Assembly (NCBI GenBank): GCA_964634675.1
Contig: CAZWLH010000005.1
Span: 1 to 49,720 of the forward strand
Direction of reading: 5' to 3'
DNA from: UMGS172 sp964634675
GTDB taxonomy: Bacteria > Bacillota > Clostridia > Oscillospirales > Acutalibacteraceae
DNA: 49,720 nucleotides
Below are positions 33,817 to 41,914 of this stretch, one piece after another (position 1 is the first letter of the stretch; every line of letters starts with the position of its first letter). The notes below the pieces were generated by a model. It worked only from the letters and a program-made list of their open reading frames with translations. It searched no databases and was not told the DNA's origin. The translations under genes were made by a program, and so were the position numbers.

Positions 33817-36306
33817 ATGAACGATTTCGATAAAGAAAAGGATTACGACCTCGATTATTTTAACAGTAACCGTGACAGTAACAAAAATTCTGACGACGGC
33901 ATTGTTGAAAATAAACTTGATGACGATTTTGAGTTTGATATCGGTGCTTTTTCGGAGCAAAACGATGTCGGACTCGATGAGACCTTTGATCTTTCCGAAG
34001 GCGACGGTGACAGTGAGGTCGACCTCACAAGCTTCGGTAAAAAGCAAAAGGAAATTCAAAAAGAAAGCCGAAAGAAAATGACTGCCGAAACAAAGGCCAA
34101 GATCAAAAAAGGTCTTAAAATCGGCGGTAAGGTTATTTTGTCGATTTTGCTTATAGGTGTTATAACCGGATGTCTTGTTGTCGGTGCCTTTGCGATCTAT
34201 GTCTTCAACTATGTCGACGATACCGTTAAGGAGGACCTTGACGAAATGTCGCTCGGCTTTACCACCACTATCTATGTTCCCGATGCCGAAACGGGTGAGT
34301 TTGTTGAGTATCAGCGCCTGCACGGCGAGGAAAACCGAATTTGGGTTGGATTTGAATCTATGCCCGAAAATTTGAGAGACGCCTTTGTTGCGGTCGAGGA
34401 CCAACGCTTTTATGAGCATCAGGGTGTCGACTGGAAGCGAACGGTTGCGGCCTTTGCGAATATGTTTGTCGATCTTTATTCCTCAAACCAAGGCGGCTCG
34501 ACCATTACCCAACAGCTTGTAAAGAATATCACCAACGACAATAAGCAGACTCCTATGCGAAAGATACGTGAGATAATGCGTGCGAGAAAGCTTGAGTCGG
34601 AGTATTATAAAGATACCATTTTGGAATGTTATCTTAATACAATATGCTTGGGCGGCGGTGTTTACGGCGTTGAGGTTGCTTCGAACTATTACTTCGGAAA
34701 ATCGACCAATGAGCTGACACTGGTCGAATGTGCCTCGCTTGCAAGCCTTGCGAAGGAGCCCGAACGCTACCGACCCGATAAAAATCCGCTTTATAATCAG
34801 GAAAGACGAAATATCGTGCTGAAGCTGATGTATAATCAGGGATATATCGACAAGGCAACCTATGAGGAGGCCATTGCGACCGAGCTTGTTGTGGTTGCCG
34901 ATGAGTCGGCCAAGAGTGTCAATACCGTTAACAGTTATTTTGTCGATGCACTGATCGATGAGGTTGTTGACAGCCTTGTGACCGAATGTGGAATGGATAA
35001 ATCTTACGCTTCGAAGAACTTCTATAACGGCGGTTATAAGATATATTGCACTCTTAATCCCGAAATACAGGGCATTTTGGAGGACGAATACTCCAAAACC
35101 GATAAGTATTTTACATTAAAAAGCTCAAGCTCGGGCAAAACCGTTCAGTCGGCAATGACGATTATGGACTATGAGGGTCATATAGTTGCGATGGTCGGCG
35201 GTGCCGGTGTTAAAACCGAAAACCGTACCTATAACCGTGCGACAATGGCTCAACGTCAGCCGGGCTCGACTATGAAGCCGCTTGCCGCCTATTCACAAGC
35301 TATTCAGAAGAATATTCTGAACTTTTCTTCAATAGTTCAGGACTCGGCGATCGCGGGCTACTACCCCGACGGCGGTGCAGGCCCGAGAAACTCTTACGGC
35401 TATTATGAGGGAAGCATTACGGTTGCCGAAGCGCTTGAACGCTCGACCAACACCGTTCCCTGTAAGCTTGTTCAGCAAATGGGCGTGCAGTCGACCTATT
35501 ATTATCTCAGCAATAATTTGGGAATCGATAACCTTGATTATACCGAGGATACCAACCTTTCGTCGTTGGGACTCGGCGGTACTTATAAGGGTATATCGAC
35601 GACACAGTCGGCAGCGGCGTTTGCAGTGTTCGGCAACAATGGTAAATACTATGAGCCGACTACCTTTACGCTTATGACCGATCAGCACGGCAAGACCGTT
35701 TTGAAGCAGAAGGACAGCGTTGCCGCTATGGACGAGAACACCGCTACCATAATGAACCACCTGCTTCAGAATGTTGTTTACGGAAGCAGAGGTACCGCTA
35801 AGACCATTGCTTCGTTCAGCGATACCATCAAGTGCTTTGCCAAAACAGGTACTTCGAGTGATGTTTACGACAGCTGGCTTGCAGGCGGAACGCCTTACTA
35901 TGTCGCTTCCTGCTGGTTCGGTTACGATAATCAGGCCAAGCTGAACAACGCAAATCTTTCCAAGACTATGTGGAAAAACGTAATGCAGCGTGTCCATAAA
36001 AATCTTGAGACCAAGGAATTCACCGACAGTGAGTTTGTCGCACACAGATATTACTGCAAGTCGACCGGCTTGCTTGCAACCGATGCCTGCGAGAGCGTTG
36101 CAGAGGGTTGGTACAAAACCAACTATGCACTTCCTGCGCCTTGTACGAGCCACGAGGGCAATCTTTTGCCCGAGGTTGGATACGTGCCGCCCGAGACCGA
36201 GGACGGCTCAGAGAGCGGTTCTGACGTCTCAAATACACCGTCAGGCGATAGCTCGGCAACCGGCTCCGAGAGCTCGACCGAAAGCACTTCGTCGGCAAGC
36301 GAATAA
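33817..36306 (+). CDS. Class A penicillin-binding protein (PBP1A type)
   Basis: 829 residues; polymerises and cross-links peptidoglycan. An acidic, disordered cytoplasmic tail (1-85) precedes the membrane anchor (105-131). The GT51 transglycosylase domain has E194 in VEDQRFYEHQG and GGSTITQQLVKN. The transpeptidase domain has S484 and K487 (GSTMK), S543-x-N545 (STN) and KTGT from K676. The C-terminus (about 790-829) is a serine-rich tail. AGGAGG (33803-33808) eight bases upstream fixes ATG 33817 over a TTG at 33796. Confidence 0.95.
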   Translation: MNDFDKEKDYDLDYFNSNRDSNKNSDDGIVENKLDDDFEFDIGAFSEQNDVGLDETFDLSEGDGDSEVDLTSFGKKQKEIQKESRKKMTAETKAKIKKGLKIGGKVILSILLIGVITGCLVVGAFAIYVFNYVDDTVKEDLDEMSLGFTTTIYVPDAETGEFVEYQRLHGEENRIWVGFESMPENLRDAFVAVEDQRFYEHQGVDWKRTVAAFANMFVDLYSSNQGGSTITQQLVKNITNDNKQTPMRKIREIMRARKLESEYYKDTILECYLNTICLGGGVYGVEVASNYYFGKSTNELTLVECASLASLAKEPERYRPDKNPLYNQERRNIVLKLMYNQGYIDKATYEEAIATELVVVADESAKSVNTVNSYFVDALIDEVVDSLVTECGMDKSYASKNFYNGGYKIYCTLNPEIQGILEDEYSKTDKYFTLKSSSSGKTVQSAMTIMDYEGHIVAMVGGAGVKTENRTYNRATMAQRQPGSTMKPLAAYSQAIQKNILNFSSIVQDSAIAGYYPDGGAGPRNSYGYYEGSITVAEALERSTNTVPCKLVQQMGVQSTYYYLSNNLGIDNLDYTEDTNLSSLGLGGTYKGISTTQSAAAFAVFGNNGKYYEPTTFTLMTDQHGKTVLKQKDSVAAMDENTATIMNHLLQNVVYGSRGTAKTIASFSDTIKCFAKTGTSSDVYDSWLAGGTPYYVASCWFGYDNQAKLNNANLSKTMWKNVMQRVHKNLETKEFTDSEFVAHRYYCKSTGLLATDACESVAEGWYKTNYALPAPCTSHEGNLLPEVGYVPPETEDGSESGSDVSNTPSGDSSATGSESSTESTSSASE

Positions 36307-36323
36307 AGCCTAACCGATATTTT

Positions 36324-36359
36324 TCACCCCGAGGGAATAAGCCTTCGGGGTGATTTTTA
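36324..36359 (+). terminator. terminator of the PBP gene
   Basis: TCACCCCGA (36324-36332) pairs with TCGGGGTGA (36345-36353), extended inward by three pairs, followed by TTTTTAT. It lies 18 bases after the stop codon. Confidence 0.88.
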
Positions 36360-36383
36360 TTGGTTTCTTTAGACGTGGAAATA

Positions 36384-36560
36384 AGCCCTCGGTTCTACCG
36401 GGGGATAGAAAACTTAGCGGAGCGCACTCTTGCCTCACCTTGTCAGGGGAGGTGGCTGCGGCTTTGCCGCAGCCGAAAGGGTAGTTAACAGTATTCTCCT
36501 TAAGTCTCGCTACCGTTCGCCGGCCTCTGACTGCGGCGGTTCCCTCATCTGTTTACGGGT
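36384..36560. repeat. non-coding, hairpin-rich intergenic repeat
   Basis: This stretch of the 396-base gap between the PBP terminator and the sugar-binding protein gene holds no credible gene. It has a first hairpin (CCCTCGGT/ACCGGGGG, 36386-36404) and a perfect 9-bp hairpin GGCTGCGGC-TTT-GCCGCAGCC (36454-36474). After this come GAAAGGGTAGTTAAC and a second half ending near TTCCCTCATCTG. The layout (CCTC...GAGGTGGC-hairpin-GAAAGGG...CCTCTGAC...GGTTCCCTC) resembles an intergenic repeat I recall in Ruminococcaceae genomes. This copy looks degenerate. No transposase or target duplication is visible. Confidence 0.5.
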
Positions 36561-36652
36561 GGAAGTGCAATGGATGAATAAAGTTCAGTGACCCTCTTAA
36601 GGGGTTGCGCCTACTTCTGCGGTTTGAGTGTATCGTATATGAATTTTACGCA

Positions 36653-36686
36653 ATAAAAAATCCGCTCCCCTATAAGGGAGCGGACG
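36653..36686 (-). terminator. terminator of the solute-binding protein gene
   Basis: TCCGCTCCC (36661-36669) pairs with GGGAGCGGA (36676-36684). On the minus strand the hairpin is followed by TTTTTTATTG. It lies about 20 bases past the stop codon. Confidence 0.9.
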
Positions 36687-36702
36687 AAATCGAAGCAGAT
36701 AC

Positions 36703-38124
36703 TTAGTTGTACTTGATTCTGTCTGCGTTGATCTTGTTGGTGATAAGCTCGTTAGCTGCGTTAACGGCCTGATCTACCTTCGGAGATACAGAGTCAAGAG
36801 CGGTCTGCATACCTGCTGCGGAGGTATTTCTCAAAACACTGTAGAACGGCTTATCTGCGCCTGTTTCACCGATAAGGGTTGCAACAGGATGGTCGAAGGA
36901 GAAGAACTTCTCGTCAGCGATGGTGTTGATAAGCTCATAGTAGAAGTTACCGGCATCGATGGTGAGGAAGGTGTTGTCGAGGTCATAGTTGGAGGGGTCG
37001 AGCCAGTAGCGGAGCCAGTAGCCTGCTGCATCGGCATTGGGAGCACCCTCAACGATACCGTGCATACCGTAGATAGCGGAAACGCGACCCTTTTCGCCCT
37101 CTTCGAATGCGGGGAGATAGGTGTAACCGACATCCTCGGGATCCATAGTCATAAAGTAACCGGTGTTCTTAAGACCGTAAACTCCACGGATCATAATAGC
37201 GCACTTACCGCTTGTGAAAGAAGCACTGCTTCCGTCGAGCATACCCTGCTCCTTAGCATCGGCATACCACTGCCATGCTCTGAGGAGCTTCTGATCGGAA
37301 GTACCGTTGGAGAAGGTGTGGGTCTTATAATCGTACTGAATGAAGGAAGCACCGACAGCGCCGCACATAATATCCATTTCAAGCACGATTCCCTTATAGT
37401 CGGAGCCGAGAGACTTAACTTCCTTAGCACACTTGAGCATATTGTCCCAAGTCCAGGTGCCTTCAGCATAATACTCTGCAGGAGACTTAAAGCCGTTTTC
37501 CTCGAAGAGTCTCTTGTTGAAGTAAACAAGGTTGGAGCCCATCCAAGGAGAGCCGATGGTGTTTACAAGGTAGGTGTTGCCTTCGATAGTGCCGGTTGCG
37601 AGAAGGGTCTGGTCCCAGATAGGATCCTGAAGGTCAACAGTGGAGACCTTGTTGATTGGAGCGGCGATCTGCATTGTGAGCGGGAAGGACTGGTCGCCCT
37701 CGTTGCTGATGAATGCATCGGGGATATCACCAGAGGCGATCTTGGTCATAAGAGAGTTAACATAGCCGCTCTGAGCGACGGTGTAAAGCTCAACCTTGAT
37801 ACCGGTGTCGTTATAGAAGTTTGCAAGAGGAACGGCACCCTCGGTCTGAGTGTGGTCGATCCAGGTTGCATAACGAACGGTCTTGCCCTTGCTGCTTTCG
37901 GGAATGTTAGCATAAGGATTGTAGTTGGGATCGGCGTAAACCGAGCCGGGGTCGATAGAGGGAGTAAGAGCCGTAACGGTCGAACTTCCCGAGCTGCTTC
38001 CGGCGGAAGTAGTGCCGCTGTTGTTCTTGTCCTTGTCCTTGCTGTGACCGCCGCAAGCGGCCATGGTGGCAACGGTCATACCGAGAGCAAGAGCCAAGCA
38101 CAGTGCTTTTTTGATTGATTTCAT
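36703..38124 (-). CDS. Sugar ABC transporter extracellular solute-binding lipoprotein
   Basis: 473 residues. A lipoprotein signal (1-24) ends in the lipobox TMAAC with C24 as the lipidated cysteine. A serine/threonine-rich linker follows, then a family 1 (CUT1) binding fold: VRYATWIDHTQTEG, IASGDIPDAF, FTSGKCAIMIRGVYGL. The sequence DMDPEDVGYTYLP-like region (about 330-345) is typical of maltose/oligosaccharide binders. Its substrate is unknown. No permease genes adjoin, so it is either an orphan or part of a split locus. Its codon use is more typical of a highly expressed gene than its neighbours. GGAGG precedes the ATG. Confidence 0.9.
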   Translation of the reverse strand: MKSIKKALCLALALGMTVATMAACGGHSKDKDKNNSGTTSAGSSSGSSTVTALTPSIDPGSVYADPNYNPYANIPESSKGKTVRYATWIDHTQTEGAVPLANFYNDTGIKVELYTVAQSGYVNSLMTKIASGDIPDAFISNEGDQSFPLTMQIAAPINKVSTVDLQDPIWDQTLLATGTIEGNTYLVNTIGSPWMGSNLVYFNKRLFEENGFKSPAEYYAEGTWTWDNMLKCAKEVKSLGSDYKGIVLEMDIMCGAVGASFIQYDYKTHTFSNGTSDQKLLRAWQWYADAKEQGMLDGSSASFTSGKCAIMIRGVYGLKNTGYFMTMDPEDVGYTYLPAFEEGEKGRVSAIYGMHGIVEGAPNADAAGYWLRYWLDPSNYDLDNTFLTIDAGNFYYELINTIADEKFFSFDHPVATLIGETGADKPFYSVLRNTSAAGMQTALDSVSPKVDQAVNAANELITNKINADRIKYN

Positions 38125-38276
38125 GGTATACCTCCATTAAATTATTTGACGGCAAGCGAGCCGCAGCCGAACCGGCAATTCGCCAAAACCCTCTCACAGT
38201 CATTATGTTTGTACGGTAGCCTTTTATCGGCGCACCTTTACACTGACATTATATCATCATTTTATCTGAATTTCAA
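38125..38276 (-). promoter_or_regulatory. promoter and long leader of the solute-binding protein gene
   Basis: On the minus strand TTGAAA (38276-38271) and TATAAT (38253-38248) are 17 bases apart. The leader is about 115 nt, much longer than others here, and carries a GC-rich run of small stems (including GCCGGTTCGGC) before the GGAGG site. It may hold post-transcriptional control, but no known riboswitch class is recognisable. The rest of the gap to csoR (to 38391) is AT-rich with nothing else seen. Confidence 0.7.
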
Positions 38277-38391
38277 TGACAAAAACGATAAAAGTTCATT
38301 AAAATTGTTTCGAAAATGTTAAATCACTCAAAAAAATACTCCATATTGTTACAAGTCAAAATAATATATCTGTTTTGGCAGATAATTCTTG

Positions 38392-38441
38392 TTGACAGAA
38401 TCATAATAATTATATATAATAAATATACCCCAAAGGGGTAT
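38392..38441 (+). promoter_or_regulatory. consensus csoR-copA promoter with CsoR operator
   Basis: TTGACA (38392-38397) and TATAAT (38415-38420) are perfect and 17 bases apart. Just downstream, over the transcription start, is the palindrome ATACCCC-AAA-GGGGTAT (38425-38441), the GC-tract type operator known for CsoR. CsoR bound here would block transcription, and copper(I) would release it. GGAGG (38444-38448) follows for csoR. Confidence 0.9.
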
Positions 38442-38455
38442 TTGGAGGTAATAAA

Positions 38456-38752
38456 ATGTCCGATTGTTGTGCCAAAAGACATAAAAAGAGGGATGAAGCC
38501 GAGCAAAAAAGGCTTATGAATCGCTTAAACAGGATCGAAGGGCAGATAAGAGGTATTAAAAATATGCTATCGAACGACGCTTACTGTACCGATATAATAA
38601 CGCAGGTTGCCGCCGTTAATGCCGCGCTCAATTCATTTAATAAGGAGCTGCTCGGTGAGCATATCAAAACCTGTGTTTGCAATGATATTATTGACGGCAA
38701 AAGCGAAACGATCGATGAGCTGGTCGCGCTTTTGCAACGCTTGATGAAGTAG
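38456..38752 (+). CDS. csoR: Copper-sensing transcriptional repressor CsoR
   Basis: 98 residues, all-alpha DUF156 protein. The copper ligands appear as C44-x24-H69-x3-C73, the exact spacing of known CsoR proteins (C36, H61, C65). RLNRIEGQIRGIKNML (about 22-37) is the family opening. Two extra cysteines (C4, C5) near the N-terminus and C75 are not part of the core site. It is autoregulated through the palindrome upstream. copA starts eight bases after its stop. Confidence 0.94.
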   Translation: MSDCCAKRHKKRDEAEQKRLMNRLNRIEGQIRGIKNMLSNDAYCTDIITQVAAVNAALNSFNKELLGEHIKTCVCNDIIDGKSETIDELVALLQRLMK

Positions 38753-38760
38753 GTGACAAA

Positions 38761-41253
38761 ATGGATAACTATAAGGTTACGGGAATGACCTGTGCCGCCT
38801 GCAGTGCATGGGTCGAAAAGGCGGTCAGCCGTGTCGAAGGGGTAAAAAGCTGCAGTGTCAGCCTGCTTACCTCATCTATGACGGTAGAGGGCGGTGAGCC
38901 CTCCGAAATAATCAAGGCGGTGACCGATGCCGGCTACGGTGCTTCACTGAAGGGCGCCGAAGGCGGTTCGGAAAAGCCCGACAGCGAGCTTTCAGACACG
39001 GTGACACCGAAGCTTATACGAAGGCTTGTGTATTCCTGCGGATTTCTGATACTGCTTATGTATGTTTCGATGGGTCACACGATGTGGGGATGGCCGATGC
39101 CCGACTTTTTTGAGGGAAATCCGCTTTCGATAGGCATTGTCGAGCTTTTGCTGACACTTGCGGTTATGTTTATAAACAAGGATTTTTTCATAAACGGCTT
39201 CAAGGGACTTTTGCACCGCTCTCTGAATATGGATACGCTTGTTGCACTCGGCTCGTCGTCGGCATTTTGTTACAGCCTTTATGCACTGTTTGCTATGACC
39301 GATTGCTATGTATCGGGAAGTGTTGCCAATGCCGGGCATTATTTGCACGAATTCTATTTTGAATCGTCGGCAATGATACTGACACTGATAACGGTGGGAA
39401 AAACGCTTGAGGCAAGGTCAAAGGGTAAAACTACCGATGCACTGAAGAGCCTTATGGCACTTTCTCCGAAAACGGCGAGGGTAATTCGAAACGGCGTTGA
39501 AACTGTGATCGCCGCAAAGGATGTGCAAAAAGGCGATATTTTCGCAGTACGTCCGGGTGACAGTATTCCTGCCGACGGCAGGGTGATCGAAGGGGAGAGT
39601 GCGGTCGATGAATCGGCACTGACCGGTGAAAGTGTGCCGGTTGATAAGGCGGTCGGCGATTCGGTTTCGGCGGCGACGGTCAATACCTCGGGCTATATTA
39701 AGTGTGAGGCGGTGCGTGTCGGAGAGGATACCGCTCTTGCCGAGATAATCCGAACAGTGGGCAATGCGGCGGCATCAAAGGCGCCGATCGCAAAGGTTGC
39801 CGACAAGGTATCGGGAGTTTTTGTTCCGGCGGTTATGCTGATAGCGGCCGTGACTGCTGTGGTGTGGCTTTTGGTCGGTCAAAGCTTCGGCTTTTCGCTT
39901 GCAAGGGGAATATCGGTCTTGGTTATCTCCTGTCCCTGTGCCTTGGGACTGGCGACACCTGTTGCGATAATGGTCGGAAGCGGTGTCGGCGCCAAAAACG
40001 GTATACTCTTCAAAACTGCCGCTGCCTTGGAGGAAACAGGACGTATAAAAACGGTTGTTTTGGATAAAACCGGCACGGTCACAAAGGGTGAACCGCAGGT
40101 CGTCGGAATATATCCGGAGGTCGGTGTTTCTAATGAAGAACTTTTGGAAATTGCCGCCGCTGCCGAAGCAAGATCCGAGCATCCGCTTGCAAAGGCGGTA
40201 ATAAGAGAGGCAGAGCTGCGAAATATCGCCTATTCGGAGCCCTCGGAGTTTACCGCACTTTCGGGAAGCGGAGTGAGAGCATTATACAAAGCTCGACGGA
40301 TAACCGCCGGCAACTTCAAGCTGATAAGCACCGAAACGGCACTATCGAAGAAAACCGAGGAGCTGATAAATTCGCTTTCCGAAAAAGGGCAAACTCCGTT
40401 GCTTTTTGCCGAAAACGGAGTCTTTTCGGGAATTATATCGGTTGCCGATGCCGTCAAGGAGGACAGCCGTACCGCGATAAGCGAGCTTAAAGCGTTGGGG
40501 CTCAAGGTGGTTATGCTGACGGGTGATAACGAGCGCACCGCAAAAGCGGTCGGAGATGCGGTCAGTATCGACGAGGTGATCGCAGGTGTTATGCCCGACG
40601 GTAAGGAAGCGGTAATTACCGAGCTTCGCAAGACTTCGAGGGTCGCTATGGTCGGTGACGGCATAAATGATGCGGTTGCACTGACCGCCGCCGATGTCGG
40701 ATTTGCAATCGGAACGGGTACCGATGTTGCGGTCGAGTCGGCCGATGTTGTTTTAATGAAAAGCAGTATCCGTGACGTTGCCGCAGCAGTGAGACTCGGA
40801 CGCGCAACACTCAGGAATATACACGAAAATCTGTTTTGGGCGTTTACATATAACTGTATAGGAATGCCGTTGGCCGCAGGTGTGTTTATTTCGGCACTCG
40901 GCTGGCAGCTGAACCCGATGTTCGGTGCCGCCGCAATGAGTCTTTCGAGCTTTTGTGTTGTCACAAATGCGTTAAGACTCAATTTCGCCAAAATATACGG
41001 CAAGGACAACGGCGTTAAAAATGAAATTAATAACAAGGAGACAGAAAAAATGGAAAAGCAGTTTAAGGTTGAGGGTATGATGTGTATGCACTGTGAAGCA
41101 CACGTTAAAAAGGCATTGGAGGCCGTTGACGGTGTGGCTTCGGCGGTTGCAAGTCACGAGGACGGACTTGTTACCGTTACACTTAAAAGCGATGTCGATG
41201 ACGCTACTTTGAAGTCGGCAATCGAAGCTGAGGGCTATAAGGTGGTCGGCTGA
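38761..41253 (+). CDS. copA: Copper(I)-exporting P1B-type ATPase with N- and C-terminal HMA domains
   Basis: 830 residues. An N-terminal metal-binding domain has C11-x2-C14 (MTCAACS). The membrane core has CPC at 391-393. The phosphorylated aspartate is D435 (DKTGT), with SEHPLAKA and GDGINDAVAL. YN in the seventh and MSLSS in the eighth membrane segments match copper(I) specificity. Residues about 764-830 form a second HMA domain with C775-x2-C778 (CMHC) fused in frame, almost a complete CopZ. An SD-like AAGGAG (41035-41040) and ATG 41050 lie at the join. The stop overlaps the next gene as TGATG. Confidence 0.94.
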   Translation: MDNYKVTGMTCAACSAWVEKAVSRVEGVKSCSVSLLTSSMTVEGGEPSEIIKAVTDAGYGASLKGAEGGSEKPDSELSDTVTPKLIRRLVYSCGFLILLMYVSMGHTMWGWPMPDFFEGNPLSIGIVELLLTLAVMFINKDFFINGFKGLLHRSLNMDTLVALGSSSAFCYSLYALFAMTDCYVSGSVANAGHYLHEFYFESSAMILTLITVGKTLEARSKGKTTDALKSLMALSPKTARVIRNGVETVIAAKDVQKGDIFAVRPGDSIPADGRVIEGESAVDESALTGESVPVDKAVGDSVSAATVNTSGYIKCEAVRVGEDTALAEIIRTVGNAAASKAPIAKVADKVSGVFVPAVMLIAAVTAVVWLLVGQSFGFSLARGISVLVISCPCALGLATPVAIMVGSGVGAKNGILFKTAAALEETGRIKTVVLDKTGTVTKGEPQVVGIYPEVGVSNEELLEIAAAAEARSEHPLAKAVIREAELRNIAYSEPSEFTALSGSGVRALYKARRITAGNFKLISTETALSKKTEELINSLSEKGQTPLLFAENGVFSGIISVADAVKEDSRTAISELKALGLKVVMLTGDNERTAKAVGDAVSIDEVIAGVMPDGKEAVITELRKTSRVAMVGDGINDAVALTAADVGFAIGTGTDVAVESADVVLMKSSIRDVAAAVRLGRATLRNIHENLFWAFTYNCIGMPLAAGVFISALGWQLNPMFGAAAMSLSSFCVVTNALRLNFAKIYGKDNGVKNEINNKETEKMEKQFKVEGMMCMHCEAHVKKALEAVDGVASAVASHEDGLVTVTLKSDVDDATLKSAIEAEGYKVVG
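41050..41253 (+). CDS. Possible separately initiated CopZ-like copper chaperone within copA
   Basis: 67 residues in the same frame as copA: MEKQFKVEGMMCMHCEAHV and so on, ending EGYKVVG. This has the length, start and CxxC site of free CopZ proteins. AAGGAG (41035-41040) lies nine bases before ATG 41050. A hydrophilic linker of about 16 residues (GVKNEINNKETEK) joins it to the last CopA helix. Either the domain exists only as a fusion, or ribosomes also start here and release a soluble chaperone. The second option is inference from the SD and start. Confidence 0.5.
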   Translation: MEKQFKVEGMMCMHCEAHVKKALEAVDGVASAVASHEDGLVTVTLKSDVDDATLKSAIEAEGYKVVG

Positions 41254-41888
41254 TGACGGACGTCCTTCTGTGCCGACTGCCGCAGTTTGATGAAAAGCTA
41301 AAGCAAAAGCTGTTAATGTTGTTACCTTCGGCCCGCAGAGAAGAGATAGGAAGAATCAAAAACGAAAGCAAGCAGTGGCAGCGGATGGTTGCCGACTGCC
41401 TGCTTCGGGCCAAGATATGTGAATTGACCGGTGTGCCTTTAAAACAGGTCGAGCTTTACAGAACTGCCGACGGCCAGCCCAAAACGCCGGGGTACTATGT
41501 CAGCATATCTCATTCCCATGAAGCGACGGCGGTTGCGGTTTCAGATTCTCCGATAGGTATAGATATAGAAAAGCCGAGACCTTTTGACCTCAAAGCCGCA
41601 GACAGATTTTTTAATTCTTCCGAGCAAGAGTATATTTCGGAAGAAGGTACTGTGTCCAACGCTCGATTTTTTGAGGTCTGGACACGCAAGGAAGCATTCG
41701 TAAAACGGCAGGGAACAGGCTTTAAAGGAAAAGTTTGCTCTGTGCCGACCGATTCCGAGGATTTGAAAACGCTTGACTTGGACGGATACGTTTTATCGGT
41801 TTGCTGTAAGGGTGATTTTACACTTGTGCAAATACCCGGAGTTGAAAATTTAATAAAGCATAATGAAAATGCACCTTATGAGGTTTGA
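41253..41888 (+). CDS. 4'-phosphopantetheinyl transferase (Sfp/AcpT family)
   Basis: 211 residues. It attaches the phosphopantetheine arm of coenzyme A to carrier proteins. SISHS (84-88), GIDIE (102-106, with metal-binding D104 and E106) and WTRKEAFVK (143-151) are the three family motifs. Its target, a fatty acid ACP or a peptide/polyketide carrier, is unknown; no synthase genes are in the window. The ATG is inside the copA stop (TGATG), so it depends on copper-controlled transcription unless an internal promoter exists. Confidence 0.88.
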   Translation: MTDVLLCRLPQFDEKLKQKLLMLLPSARREEIGRIKNESKQWQRMVADCLLRAKICELTGVPLKQVELYRTADGQPKTPGYYVSISHSHEATAVAVSDSPIGIDIEKPRPFDLKAADRFFNSSEQEYISEEGTVSNARFFEVWTRKEAFVKRQGTGFKGKVCSVPTDSEDLKTLDLDGYVLSVCCKGDFTLVQIPGVENLIKHNENAPYEV

Positions 41889-41914
41889 AAGCCTTCAAAG
41901 GTGCATTTGATTTT
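41867..41914. terminator. bidirectional terminator between PPTase and ogg genes
   Basis: An 11-bp perfect stem (AAATGCACCTT 41867-41877 with 41898-41908) is followed by GATTTT on the + strand and by TTTTCATTAT on the minus strand. The left arm is within the end of the PPTase gene. Confidence 0.85.

Noticed and set aside
36307..36702. Protein-coding gene in the gap after the PBP gene
   Set aside because: No frame with a start, SD and sensible length; the stretch is hairpin-rich and repeat-like.
36889..38118. 409-codon open frame on the + strand over the solute-binding protein gene
   Set aside because: The minus-strand gene has a lipobox, binding-fold motifs, promoter, SD and terminator; the + frame has none of these.
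38761..41253. Frameshift or stop between CopA and CopZ
   Set aside because: The frame reads straight through with a hydrophilic linker, so the fusion is genuine as sequenced; only internal initiation remains a question.
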